Origin: Galbula dea
Taxonomy: Eukaryota > Chordata > Aves > Piciformes > Galbulidae
NCBI GenBank assembly: GCA_013399015.1
Contig: VWZX01004911.1
Location: 1,800,340-1,864,339, forward strand
Direction of reading: 5' to 3'
Length of the DNA stretch: 64,000 nucleotides
Made by a program: the position numbers and the translations under genes. Every line of letters begins with the position of its first letter. Position 1 is the first letter of the stretch. Shown here in pieces: positions 1-11,260 of this stretch. The notes under the pieces were generated by a model. That model was not told the origin of the DNA and did not search any database. It saw only the letters and a program-made list of their open reading frames with translations.

Positions 1-561
1 ACAAGAAACAATTGGTGGATTGTCCCCCTCAAATCAGACACATACCATTTAATTCCATTTACTGAAGGTTCACTGGCTGTATTTTGAATCAAAGGCAGCC
101 ATTAATGTGCAAAGATCTGAAAAATGCATGTGTCCCTTTTACAAATGTGACAGTGAGACACTAATTCCTGCAAAATCCTGGTTTTCCTTCAGGTTGGGCT
201 GTTCCTGTTGCCTTTGGTTATGCAGATATTACTACTAAAAGTTTTAGCATGCCAAGCTTGTCCTTTGCAAATGAACCTTGTACCTTTTTGTTCAGGGCAC
301 ACAAAAAGCAGGGCCAAATCCAGCCTTTTATTCCATCATCCAAACTTAGCAAATTGATCTGAATGCAGAAAGAGCTACTTTCATTAAAACAATTAAATCC
401 TTACTATTATTGCCATATCTGGCTATTACAGCACAAATATAAATCATCAATTCAGGGAGCTAAAAGCTTTCAGATGGAATTGCTCTAACATCTGCCCCAC
501 GTGATGACATGCACCAGGCTTCTTCCTGGGCAGTGCTGCTGCCTAGATGAAACCTCTCATG
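1..561. other. Intergenic DNA, nothing recognised
   Basis: AT-rich unique sequence. I see no exon, RNA gene or repeat in it. The first recognisable element is the CR1 fragment that begins near 562. Confidence 0.6.
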
Positions 562-1165
562 TTCACAGAACCCCAGAAAGGTGGGGATTAGAAGGGACCT
601 GTGGTCTTTATCCAATCCCACCCCCTTGCTCCAGCAGGGTCACCCACAGCAGCTTGCTCAGGGTCACCTCCAGCTGCCTTGGGAATCTCTCCCCAGAAGG
701 AGACTCCACAGCCTCTCTGGGCAGCCTGGGTCAGGGCCCTGCACCCTCATAGCAAACAAGTTTCTCCTTCTGCTCAGGTGGAACCTCCTGGGTTCCAGTT
801 GGTGCCCAGTGCCCTTTGGCCTGGCCCTGGGCACCACTGAGCAGAGTCTGGCCCCAGCCTCTTGCTCCCAGCCTTCAGCTCTTGCTCAGTATTGAGCAGA
901 TCCCCTCTGGGGCTGCTCTTCTCCAGGCTCAGCAGCCCCAGGGCTCTCAGCCTTTCCTCCTGCCAGAGCTGCTCCAGTGCCCTCAGCATCTTTCTAGCCT
1001 CTGCTGGCCTCCCTCCAGAAGTTCCTTTTCTCTCTTGAACTGGTGACCCCAGAACTGGACCCAGGACTCCAGATGTCTTCTCCCTAGGGCAAAGTAGAGA
1101 GGGAGCAGAACCTCCCTGGACCTGCTGGTCACACACTTCTTCATGCACCCTAGGAGACCATCATG
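562..1165 (-). repeat. CR1 LINE fragment, minus orientation
   Basis: On the plus strand this reads as the reverse complement of a CR1 3' region. It starts with a degenerate tail (CACAGAACCCCAGAAAGG), continues through the CTCTGGGCAGCCTGGG-type block, the block ending CTCTTCTCCAGGCTCAGCAGC, and the AACTGGACCCAGGACTCCAG segment, and ends near the CCTGGACCTGCTGGTCACAC segment. About 600 bp survive and the 5' part of the element is missing, as is usual for CR1. It resembles the copy at 49.8 kb and lies in the opposite orientation, so the two probably belong to one subfamily, which I cannot name. Reading frames over this segment are repeat-derived. Confidence 0.9.
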
Positions 1166-3399
1166 TTCATAAAGTGAATATTATTCTGCTGCCTGGCTTT
1201 GCTCCAGCAGAACAGCACTGCATGCCTATGGGCAGGAGCAGTGCTTGGGATGGGAAGAGCTGGCACCTTACCCAGGTGCTGTCTCCTCTCCTGCATGGCC
1301 TTCATGGGGTGCAGGTGACCCTGGCTGAGATTTGCATTGTTTGAACCACCCAGTGGCCCTGCAGAAAGCTCAATCCATATCCTCTTCCATCTGAGAAATG
1401 ATTTCCTGGGTGAAGGTGTCCTGTTCAGTGTAATATGGTGGAATGTTTTTTGGCACAAAGCTTTTGGGGATCATCTGGAGTACTTTTGCTTTCCTGTACA
1501 AAAGAATACCTTCCCACATCCCCTGTGTCTGCACCTTCTCATGCTCTTCATGGGGCCATGAAGTGTGCTGCTTAATAAAAGCAGACCTTTCCATGGCACT
1601 GCCCTTGCCCTTCTGATCTGGTTGGGATTGCATCAAAGAGCAGATTCCTGCAATATGATTTCACTGGTTGGGTCATCAGAATGGGATATGACATTTCAAA
1701 GGCTTTTCTCCTCCTGCTCTTCACATCCTTCTAGGTCACACTTCCCTACAGGTGCTCCCCTGTTGACTCAAGGACACTTCCAGGCAGCAGCACATCAAAG
1801 GAGCAGGGATGGACAGGCCAGCTCATCCTCCACATTTTAAATGGCTTTAAAAGACTCAGAAGGCTTTTTGCAAAGAGATCCCGTGTCAGGCACTGAAATC
1901 AGTGCTCAGCATGTGGCTTAGACAAACAGGGTGGTCATTAGTGGCTGTTGGCATTGTCACACCAGTGTAGACTGTTAATTCAGCACAGGAGTCATTAAAA
2001 ACAAGCCTCAGTGGAGAGAGGAGGGTTTGTAAATGCTAGATGACTTGGCAAAAAAGCTGCAGAAGACCCTCAGTATCCTATGTGGCTCTGCTGGTGAATT
2101 CAGAACAAAAACTCCCAGGAGTTTGCTGGGGACAGGATTAGACACTAATTATTTTCTTATGCTGAAAACTGTTCCAACCCAACCCTGCTTTTCCTCACCC
2201 CATAACCCAGCTAAGCTCAATGGTCATTTAACAGGTCCCTTTGTTTCCCCAGAGAATGTCACCACTTCCAAAGCTTCCAGCCTGACTTGAGAAGGTGCTA
2301 ACACCATCTCTTAGTGCTTCTGCCAACCTGTGCCACCAGCATGGCTCCATCACACTGAGTGAGACCATTCCCACGTGTCAGAGAGGGCAGGGCTCAGCCT
2401 GTGCCCACTCCTGCTCCAGCCTGAGCCCCAGGGCTTTAATTGCCTCCAAGCTCACAATTAAAGAGCAGCATCCTCTGTGCTGCATGGGTGTCCCTCTGTT
2501 AGAGATCCTCCTACCAGGTACTTTGAATTTATTTGTATTTCCAGCAGTGATAATTGAGTTATCAATTTTGTGCTCTTTTGGGCCGGAAGCAAAGAGATCA
2601 GAGAGCTATTTTATACACCTAATTATAGATTATTTCCCATAGCTATAAAACCACAGAGAGACTGATCCAGAAAATGTGTCATGAGGTGCTTCATGTCCTC
2701 TTCATCTCTACTGCCTTCTCCCTATTGCTCTCTTAGGCTCCAGGCAGAATGTCCTCCAGACAAAACAGTTGTTAACAGCAAGGGATATCTATTTCCCCAC
2801 AGGACAAAGTCTCTCCCCACCTCAGCAGAGAGCTGCTTAAAATCCAATTCAACTTATGCTTCAATGAGCAGTTTAAGCCTGTAGCACCTCATAGAGCCAG
2901 GCTGAGGTTTATTCCATTTTTGTGCAGTTTGGCTTCCACCTAACTCCTAACGGTGGCTTGAGGTCCTGCTGAGGAGTCCAAAAAATTTGGTTTTCTTTCT
3001 CAACTCTGCTTTTTAGGGGGCTGCAGTTGATGTCACCCTTCATGCCTCAACTATCTCCCCACCTCCCTGGGTCTGGCTGCAGTGCCATGGAGCCACCTTC
3101 CATCCCAGGTGGGTCCAAGGTACCTTCAGCATCCCCAGAGCAGGCAGAGCTGCCTGGAGCCTGCTGCAGTGCAGAGCAAGGGCTAAAGTCCAGCAGATCC
3201 TATTTTTATATTTACAGCAAGAGATGGGAATCATCTGTGTGTCAGGATTAGGTTTCTGGTGGTGACATGAAGAGGCCATCCAAGATGTATGACCTAGCAA
3301 ATGTACTGTAATGCACACATCACATTTGTTCTCTGGGTAAATAGATATTGTCTGGGGTACATTACATCTGTGCTTTCATGTTTAATTTAATGTAAGTGA
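1166..3399. other. Unique intergenic DNA with one conserved-looking block
   Basis: No exon, RNA gene or known repeat was seen. The part at about 2515-2650 is AT-rich and looks like a conserved non-coding element, with TAAT cores, ATTA runs and a GATA inverted repeat that is listed separately. The rest is featureless to me. Confidence 0.5.
2548..2564. promoter_or_regulatory. Inverted pair of GATA motifs
   Basis: TGATAA and TTATCA face each other across a 5-base spacer, forming a perfect 6-bp inverted repeat. Each half contains the GATA-factor core. GATA4/5/6 act in heart muscle, which would suit the locus, but a pair of GATA cores is common by chance and there is no direct evidence of function. 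Confidence 0.25.
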
Positions 3400-3560
3400 A
3401 CTGCCTTAATTTCTCTAAATTGTACTAATACACATAATGCTAACAGTGATATTGCTAATAATTTATTTAGCAGGTGATTAATCAACAATGAACTATTTTA
3501 ATTACCTGTTCTGAAATGCCAAACTCTAAATTAATTATGTGTCACTGTATGAATTAATAT
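3400..3560. promoter_or_regulatory. Conserved-looking AT-rich block (candidate CNE)
   Basis: A dense series of homeodomain-type TAAT/ATTA cores with a CAGGTG E-box next to GATTAATCAA. It has no frame and no repeat signature. The texture is that of vertebrate developmental enhancers, but this is only pattern resemblance; conservation has not been tested. Confidence 0.25.
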
Positions 3561-3606
3561 GTGTGGGTGTGTATATATATATATATTTACACAGACACAC
3601 ATATAT
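3557..3606. repeat. TG/TA/CA microsatellite
   Basis: Mixed GTGTGGGTGTG, a pure TA run at about 3572-3587, then ACACAGACACACATATATG. A simple dinucleotide repeat. Confidence 0.9.
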
Positions 3607-6041
3607 GAACTTCAAGGCCAATTAAAATGAATAAACCATCAGATTTGGTGACTGCACAGAGCTGAGGGGGGATCTGCTCTCCCCTGCTCTTCTACCTTTT
3701 TGCATTCATCCTCAGCACAAAGAGAATTACATTCCAGTGCTTTAAGCAAGTCATTTGTGCTCCTGAAAAATATATTACCCAGAGAAAGTAGCAGAGTCCC
3801 TGAGTCCCACACTGCAAAGAGAAGAGCTGCTGCAGGGAGAGGGCAGGGAGCAGGGCTGGGACACATGGGCTGGATGCTGGGGGGGGTGGAAATAGGAGTG
3901 GGACCCTTTGGGTGATCTCTGTGCTGGACCTTAGAGCTCCCTGGAAGTAAAATCAAAGAGGAACTTGAATGGGGGACAAAGTGATCATGCAGATTCCCTG
4001 TCCTCAATTGTTCATGACAGTTTTTGGAAGGAAATGAGGGATTAAATTAACAGATTTGGGGCATAACCAGAGAGTTTTCCTTTTTGCCTAGGAGGAAGGC
4101 TGCATTTAGAGATGCTACAGGGCACAAAGCTGACAGCATTGAGGCACTCAGCAGCAGGAGCATCTACAGGTGCCTTGAGGTGAGGCTGCACAGAAAGAGG
4201 AGACCATAAAGACTCAAGCCCAGAGGTCACAGCCAAGAGGTCCCCAGCCATCCAGCACTGGCCCAGCCAGCAGCAGTGCTCTCCAGCAGGTTGATACTCC
4301 CCTTGTCATGTGCAGCATAGAGGGGCAGAGGAGGGAATCTCATATTTAGGGATGGGGAGAAGGACAGTTCTAATGGCTTGTAGCTCTAGCTTGAAGAACA
4401 GGATGATTAATGAGAGCAAAGGCATGGAGGAACCAGAAAGTAAGTAATGAGACCTTTACTTGATACATAATACCACTGGGACCTTCTATAAAGAGAATAG
4501 CAGGAGTAGGGCCAAGTTTCACCAGTTTGGGAATACATCAGGAAGGGGGAAAGAATTGCTGACTTTGCAGTCCAGTGCTTGGGCTGTGCATATCCAGGGC
4601 TGCAGTGCTGCTCAGAGTAAGCCTGGGACATGTTAATTTGGTCATATATTTTCAGATGGTGGAAAGACACCCTGACTTTTGATTTAGTGTGCTGTGTGTA
4701 TCTGTGCAATGTTGTGGGTTTCAAATGCCATGTCCAGAGCCTGATTCGGTCACCTGATGGTTGAATTCCAGCTGGGAGATGAAGAAGCCATTACATCCCT
4801 AAGAAGAACTTCCAGCCAAAAATTACTTATGGTCTCAATTGAAGGAGAAGTTGCTGATAGTTTAGGTGTGGATGTCAGAAACACAGCAGTTAGCAGCAGA
4901 GATGAATGAGAGATTGGGAGGTGATAACTTAGATAAATTGGAGTCTCATCCATATTAAGGAGGCAGCTCATCCTCCGTTGCTGCTGGCTGACATGAACAG
5001 TAGAGCATATATGGATACTAAAATACATTGCTTTTAAAGTTAAATCCCCAAGAACCATCAGAAATAAGTCTCAGAAGCCAAAGTGAGATCTGATGCAGGC
5101 TGCAGAAATATGCAGTCTGTCAGAGCAGGCTGCTCTCCCCATATAACTTCCACCGTTTGTGGGACAATTACAGAGAAAACGATAGTGTGATCTGTAAAGC
5201 AGTTCCTGGAGTGGTTTTATTCACTAACTCAATGCTATGCATAATCACTGCCAGCAACATCTCCAGAGGTGTGCACATAATAGAGAGACATCAAGTCAAT
5301 GAGTCAAAACATCAGAAAATAAAATTCAGATGAACATCACATTCAAAAATTATATCATCTGTCATTTAGCACTGTCTGAAGACCTCCTTATTGAAATAAT
5401 ACATCTAAACCAAAAGTTACCCCAGGCAGTAATACCTTATTGTGCTGTGTTTAGGATCTACCAGGGATTGGGATTTTCTGCAACGTGAGCTGGCTGCTGA
5501 AGAAGGAGAGCTGGGGCTATAAACCCTGTGGGGACCAACAAGATGAAGCACCCAAAAGACTTGTAGAGGAGAAACACAGGGTGCTGGGAGGGAGGGGAGG
5601 AGTGTTTGTTCCTCTCATGTACCCACTTCATAACCTGCCAAAGTCAGTAGTGGGCATCCAGCATCACCCATTTCCTTTGCTATGTGTATAATAATTCTTC
5701 TTTTAAGACCCAAATTATCCTCCAAAAAAGACTCTGCATCCAAACACACAACTAATTTGCCCTCAGTGACATTGCACTTCACTGGATTAAATCCTTCATT
5801 CCCCCTGTTCCAAAACACCCACTGAGATAAGAAGTTTCCCTTTTTGAAAATGCAGGTCTGGAAGACCTTTAAATCCCCCAACTAATTTCTTCTCATGCCC
5901 TTTTCCCAAAGCAGCATGTAGAGCAGCATCTCTGCACTACACTTTGCATGGAAACAATTCCCTGCAGATGCAGCATCCAAGGCTAGGAATATCTGCTCCC
6001 AGATATTTATCCCAAAGAGAGAGAGAGCCATAAGGCAAGAT
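3607..6041. other. Unique intergenic DNA, nothing recognised
   Basis: About 2.4 kb of mixed sequence without recognisable exons, RNA genes or interspersed repeats. Short open frames occur at chance length only. Confidence 0.5.
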
Positions 6042-6112
6042 TATATCTATATATACACATACACACACACACACACATAATATACATACTACATTATACT
6101 ATATACTGTACA
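6042..6112. repeat. TA/CA-rich simple repeat, left of a CR1 copy
   Basis: Runs of TATATA, ACACAC and degenerate TATACTA-type repeats. It forms the left half of a TA/CA tract that resumes after the CR1 copy. Confidence 0.85.
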
Positions 6113-6302
6113 GCAATATAAAGGTTGCCCAGAGAGGTGGGAGATGCCCCATCCTTGGAAACATTCCTGGTCAGGTTGGACCTCAGAGGCTCTAAGCAAA
6201 CTCATCTAGCTGAAGATCTCCCTGCTCATTGGAAGGGCAGTTGGACTAGATGACCATTAAAAAGCCTTTCCAACCCAAATGAACCTGTGATTCTATGATC
6301 TA
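6113..6302 (+). repeat. CR1 LINE 3' end, plus orientation
   Basis: The segment runs from GGTTGCCCAGAGAGGTGG through GGTTGGACCTCAGAGG and GGACTAGATGACC to the diagnostic end TGTGATTCTATGATCT. It is a short, 5'-truncated 3' UTR piece of about 185 bp. It is flanked on both sides by TA/CA simple repeat. Confidence 0.93.
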
Positions 6303-6362
6303 TATTATGTATATATACATACACAAGCTTATTTCTTTCTTGTGTATATATGCACATACACA
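6303..6362. repeat. TA/CA-rich simple repeat, right of a CR1 copy
   Basis: Contains TATATACATACACAAG and, after a short spacer, CTTGTGTATATATGCAC, which together make an imperfect inverted repeat. It is the continuation of the tract to the left of the CR1 copy. Confidence 0.8.
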
Positions 6363-8029
6363 TGAGGCTCTTATTCTAGGTTTGATTTTCTCTTTAACCA
6401 TATCAAATCATAGCTGATCCTCTTGTACTAAAGGATAATGAAATATTGCCAAGTTCATTATGATTTCCCACAGCTCCTAGGTGTAGGTGCCAGAAAGTTC
6501 TGCTCCCCCTTTTTGCTGGTTGCCCAGATCTCCACACCAGCAGCAAGCACAGACCCCTCCCCATGTGCTGGGAAGAGCAAGCACCTCCTAATGAGTCTGA
6601 GTTGCTCCAGGGTGTGAGGATGAGCAATGAACATCTCTGTTGGAAACAAAATCAGGGACTTGGGTGAGCTTTGCCACTTAGACAACAAATCACTGGGGGT
6701 GCTTGAGGGTTCATTTTTCATTGGCATACAGCAGTGGAACAAGTCCTTTGCTGCTTATCTCTTTATTGCTTCTCAGGGCTTCTCTGCCCTTTGTTTCTTG
6801 GAAGAGGCATGATGCTTCAAGAGGTCGAAGGGGGTATGCTCTGAAAGAGCTAAGTCACCTCTCTAATCCCAAAGGCTTCATCCAGAGTTCATTTTGCTCT
6901 CTGGGAAGATCTCTGCCTTCCCAGCTCGCTCGCCTCCTTCTCCCTGCCATCCATCTAGGTTGCCTGGTCTGAATCTGAAGGCATGCTTGCCATCCTTTGA
7001 AGAGGTAGTCTCCTCTAAAAAATCAATAGTTAACATTGTCTTTAAATAGTCTGACATTTAGCTTTACTGCAGTTTTCATTTCTTTCTGGGATTGCTCAGA
7101 CATTTGTATTACCCATATACATTCCTTATTTCTCTGCCTATAGCCACCAGCTGAGAGTGGCAATCCTGGGGGTGTAGCTCACAGCCACAAATAAAGAGAC
7201 TTTAGCAAGATAATTGAGAGGACTGGAGCTCACTAATAGAAGCATCTTTAATTTATGGAAGGCATCAAGTGAGAATAATTACAAGCAAAAGGGTAGCATA
7301 AATCCCTGAAGAAAATATATCCTGGATGCTGTTTTCCCAACAAGTGCATCCAAATGCTGGCCCAAAGGTCAAAAATAAAAGACTGTGAGCTTCAACCTCC
7401 TGAGCCATCCACCTTTCTCTTCCCTCTCTTGTCAAGAAATTGTCTGGGGGTTCATTTAGAAAGATGCTTGTTCAGAGCAGGACCGTTTGCAATCTGGGTA
7501 AGTTAAGCAAATTAGCAGAATTATTAGGTAAGAAGCAATTCTCCACAGCCTGCAAAGCTACTGCTTGTTAAATGAGCTCACAAGAGAGAGCTGCACTGAT
7601 TGAATGGTAGTTGCAAGGTTTGCAGGGAGAAGGCTGTGTGTAAAAAAGGTGGTGGGGGGGGTTTGTGTTGATTCCCTGGTAGGCTGGGACATGTTCCTTG
7701 CACAGATGTACTGGAAGATGCCTTTGTCTTTTACACACATCCCTGCTACCCAGCTCCTTCTGCAATAATAATAATAAGGAAAACTAATAAAGAAGAAAAG
7801 CCTAGCACCTTCAAACTACCTGCTTCTAAAAATAGGGAGGGCTGCAGGGGAGCTGGTGCCATGAGAACCCTGGAAGCAGGTGGCTGGTTGCCCCTTGCTG
7901 GGGACACCTGGGGCTCTGCAGCCTCCCTGGCCTGGGATGACTTTAGGAATGGGTCTTTTGGCAGCAGAAACAGAACTTGGAGTCCTCCAAGAAGCCAGGG
8001 AGAGGGTGGCTTCCACATGGTTTCTGACC

Positions 8030-8245
8030 ACTCAGTCTCATTTTTATATACTTTTTGGCTATTGATTTGATATTTTTATACCTTATGCAGTGCACTTAGT
8101 ACAGAAAGAGGCAGATTAACCAAGTGAATGTACTTTATTAGTGGGTCTCTGATGGAAAATTATGTCAGTTTTTCATTTAAAAGATGCATCAGATTAATCC
8201 AGTCATGAATTCATTGGTCAATGTTTGAAACCCCACTAACACCCC
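8030..8245. promoter_or_regulatory. Conserved-looking AT-rich block (candidate CNE)
   Basis: Contains repeated TTTTTATA-type runs, GATTAATCC, CATGAATTCATTGG and a CACTTAGTAC motif. No frame and no repeat ancestry are visible. Enhancer-like texture only. Confidence 0.2.
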
Positions 8246-11089
8246 ACATAAAACTTCCCAGTGTCAAACAGCAATGCTGAATATTGCTGTCCAAGATTTC
8301 AAATGAAGAAAAGGCATTATTGGCAAGTCTTTAGCACTTCCAACCCAGCTGAGAATCAAATGCTCACCCCCAAAGTGAAGAGAGAAAGTTACACCAGCCT
8401 TAACTCCAGCTTTACTCACAGGAGACAAAGCTTTCATAGTAAAGCCACAGAACTGCATCCATCAACAACAACACAAGCAGCAAACACCTGGCCTAGGATT
8501 TTCCAGCTTCACCCTGCCCATTCAGAAGGACAAAAAGCACCCACAGCAGCAAGCTGAAGAGCTCTGGAGACCAACAGACCAGGACCAAGACACCTGCCAG
8601 CTCCTTCTAACTGCACCACCTAGCCTGACAATGTGTTAGAAGCCCAAACTGCTGGCAGTGTGGCTGCAGTGAGCGTTGGCTGGACCCTGCAGGAACTCTC
8701 CTGGCAGATCAGCAGGGAGCCTTCAGCAAGCTCTGGCTTCTCTGCAGCCCTGGCACAGGCAAGGCTCCCATGGACATCATGGGGGGCATTTGCCCAAGGC
8801 AAATCTGCAAAGTCAGGCTGGGTTTGTTCACCAGATAAATCCTTTGCAGTCTGCAATGGACCTGAGCCACGATGCAGAAACTTTGGATCCAGATTCAGCT
8901 TTTCTCCCAGGTTCAAGAGGTACAGGGTCTGGAGCTGCTTTAGTCTCTGTCCAGCTGTTAGCTATTTTCTGGCTGTTCCTTAGTTTCTCCAAAGCTCTTT
9001 TTTGTTATTGATTGCTTCACTCTCCATCCCCTGCTTTAAAATGAAGAAGGATACAACCCTTAAGCCTCTAGCATGGTAGTTTTGGGGTCAGGATCCTTAG
9101 ACTTGGGGAAGTGCTGGCTGTAGAGCACTTCTCCAAGGCACAAATTGCATCATTTATTTTTGGTTTTATCTTTTCCTGTTTCTTTCTATGACTGACAGAT
9201 CTCCCACCTCAAAGTGTTGTCCCAGGTTTTGTCCTCCCCAGGTTTTTTTGGACTCACTAAGTCATGCTCCTCATCATGGAAAGATGGATTATGCCTTTAC
9301 TTTCCAAGTGTTCCACTTTTCCCCTTAAATACTTAACAATCAACATGTTCCTTCCCTTTTCTTTGCATAGAAACCTCAAATTCCCTTGCAAAGATAAATG
9401 TGACAAAGTAGCTGTGATTCCTGTCCATCTGGGAATAATGCTGCCACAGTATTAAACAGAAGTCTACTAATATTTCAGTGCTGTGTTTCATTCCTAAAGT
9501 CTGGAATATGCTGGAATTTCACAAAAGAGGAGTTTAAGCAGAGGAAAAGAGAAGAGGGCTCAGGGTTGGACATTCCACTGAACTTCTGTGGAAATCCCTG
9601 TTGTGGAAAGTTACTCATCAGGCATTTCCCAGCCATAAGCTGAAGTGATGAGCACATCCCACTAAAGCCAACAGACAGATCACCTCAGTGCAGGACACAA
9701 CCAGCCCTGTAAGCCACCCAAGGGATGAGATACAGCTCTTTTTCCTGCTTTTAAAATTAAAGTACAATGGGAAGAATTCAGGAGCTGTGGTAGCCAATCT
9801 GCAGAACGAGAGAGAGATCGAAAAGGAGAGTTGTGGTCTTCAGAGCAGGTGTTGGGGGAAACACAGAGGTTTCCATCTATGGGCATGAGCAGTGAGCTTC
9901 ACAGTGAGCTACTGAAGTGTCCTTCAATAAATTGTCCAGCTACCAAGTGTTCCCTAGCAAGAGGGTGACAGAAGCTGGGGGAAGAGGAGCCCAGGCCCAG
10001 GAGAATGAGCTGCCTCCACCAAAGGGGATTAGAAATTACTTCCTTTCATAACACCAAGGAGGGTCTGCAGGATAACTCATTATTTGTTGCTGAGCGAATG
10101 CAGCACGAGGCCACCTCTTGCCCCTGGCAGGATATCAGCTCACAGCTGAACACTTGCATATTTGGGAAATAGTTTCAAATCTCTCCCTCTCCATCCCCCT
10201 CTTAGTGGTAAAAGGAGAAAGCAGAAGCTATCTGTCATGCATTGCACAAAGGATTTATAGGAGGGGGAGAGCAGAAAGGACTGGAGGCAAATGTTATCGG
10301 TGGAAGGTGCTAAGTGATGTGAAATACCTGTCCCACTTGGAGGTGGAAAAGAAGTCCTTGGTGTTCAGTCTTTTGTACTTTCAAGAGAAAGAGTGGCCAT
10401 GCTCTGCCTCCAAAATCCAGTTACTCAGCTCATTGTAGCCCATCTGTAGCAGACTGTGCTTCTGTGCTTAGCCCCAGCTCTGCGGTGCAATCCTACCTTG
10501 CAGCCCTGAGACTACCCAGGACATCACAGTGTTTCATTTTGGTGTTGTACTAGAAAAGACAACCAGCTACAGCCAGCTGAGATACTTGGACATCCATTAA
10601 TATCACAAGGATAAGAGCAGATGAACATTAAAACAGGGAGTCTGTCCAATTCAGGCACACCAATTGCATAAGGAAATAGTATACATGAGGCACTGACAAG
10701 CTATTTTCTGTTGTCATTCTCTTTGCTGACTGCCCCCAAATGAAGGATTTTATTCCTTGGGAGAAAAAGGAGGATGCCTCAACACCTCAGGCTGGGGTGC
10801 TACTACAGTAACTGAGGTAATACATGCCCTCACCAAGCTGCTAGGACCAGCCATGTACCTGCTGTCTGGCCACATCAAACCCAAAGCAAAGGATGTTTGC
10901 TTCAAGCTCAGCCAAAGAAGCCCACGTGGAGATGTTTCATTTTCTGGTTGCAAACAGCTCAGGCTGTGCAGGCAGTAGCCATTGCACAGCTCACCAGGGC
11001 TGGGCAGCCTGTGTGTAGGAGCCAAGGTGTCCTTCTTCTGTTCTTGCTTGGTTATATAGAAGATACCATCATCCAGCCCTTCATTCTTT

Positions 11090-11260
11090 TGGAGAACACA
11101 TGCAGCACATCTCCCTCTTTATGCTTAATCCAAGCTAACATCCTACGGCTATCGTAAGTGTGATTATGGCAGTCATTTTTAATTAGGGGCTGGGTCAATA
11201 GTATTGACATTTTCATTGCTTTTGGGGGAAGTTGAGGAGATTTTCTAGCAGGTGAAGTCC
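11090..11260. promoter_or_regulatory. Conserved-looking block (candidate CNE)
   Basis: Contains CTACGGCTATCGTAAG, TTTTTAATTAGG and the inverted repeat GTCAAT-AGT-ATTGAC. The CpG-containing, low-complexity-free texture suggests constraint but nothing more can be said. Confidence 0.2.

Noticed and set aside
816..1148. Open frames at 0.5-1.15 kb and 49.8-50.1 kb with similar peptides
   Set aside because: Both lie in CR1 copies and their similarity comes from the shared repeat. They fall in the 3' part of the element and carry no intact transposase or reverse transcriptase domain.
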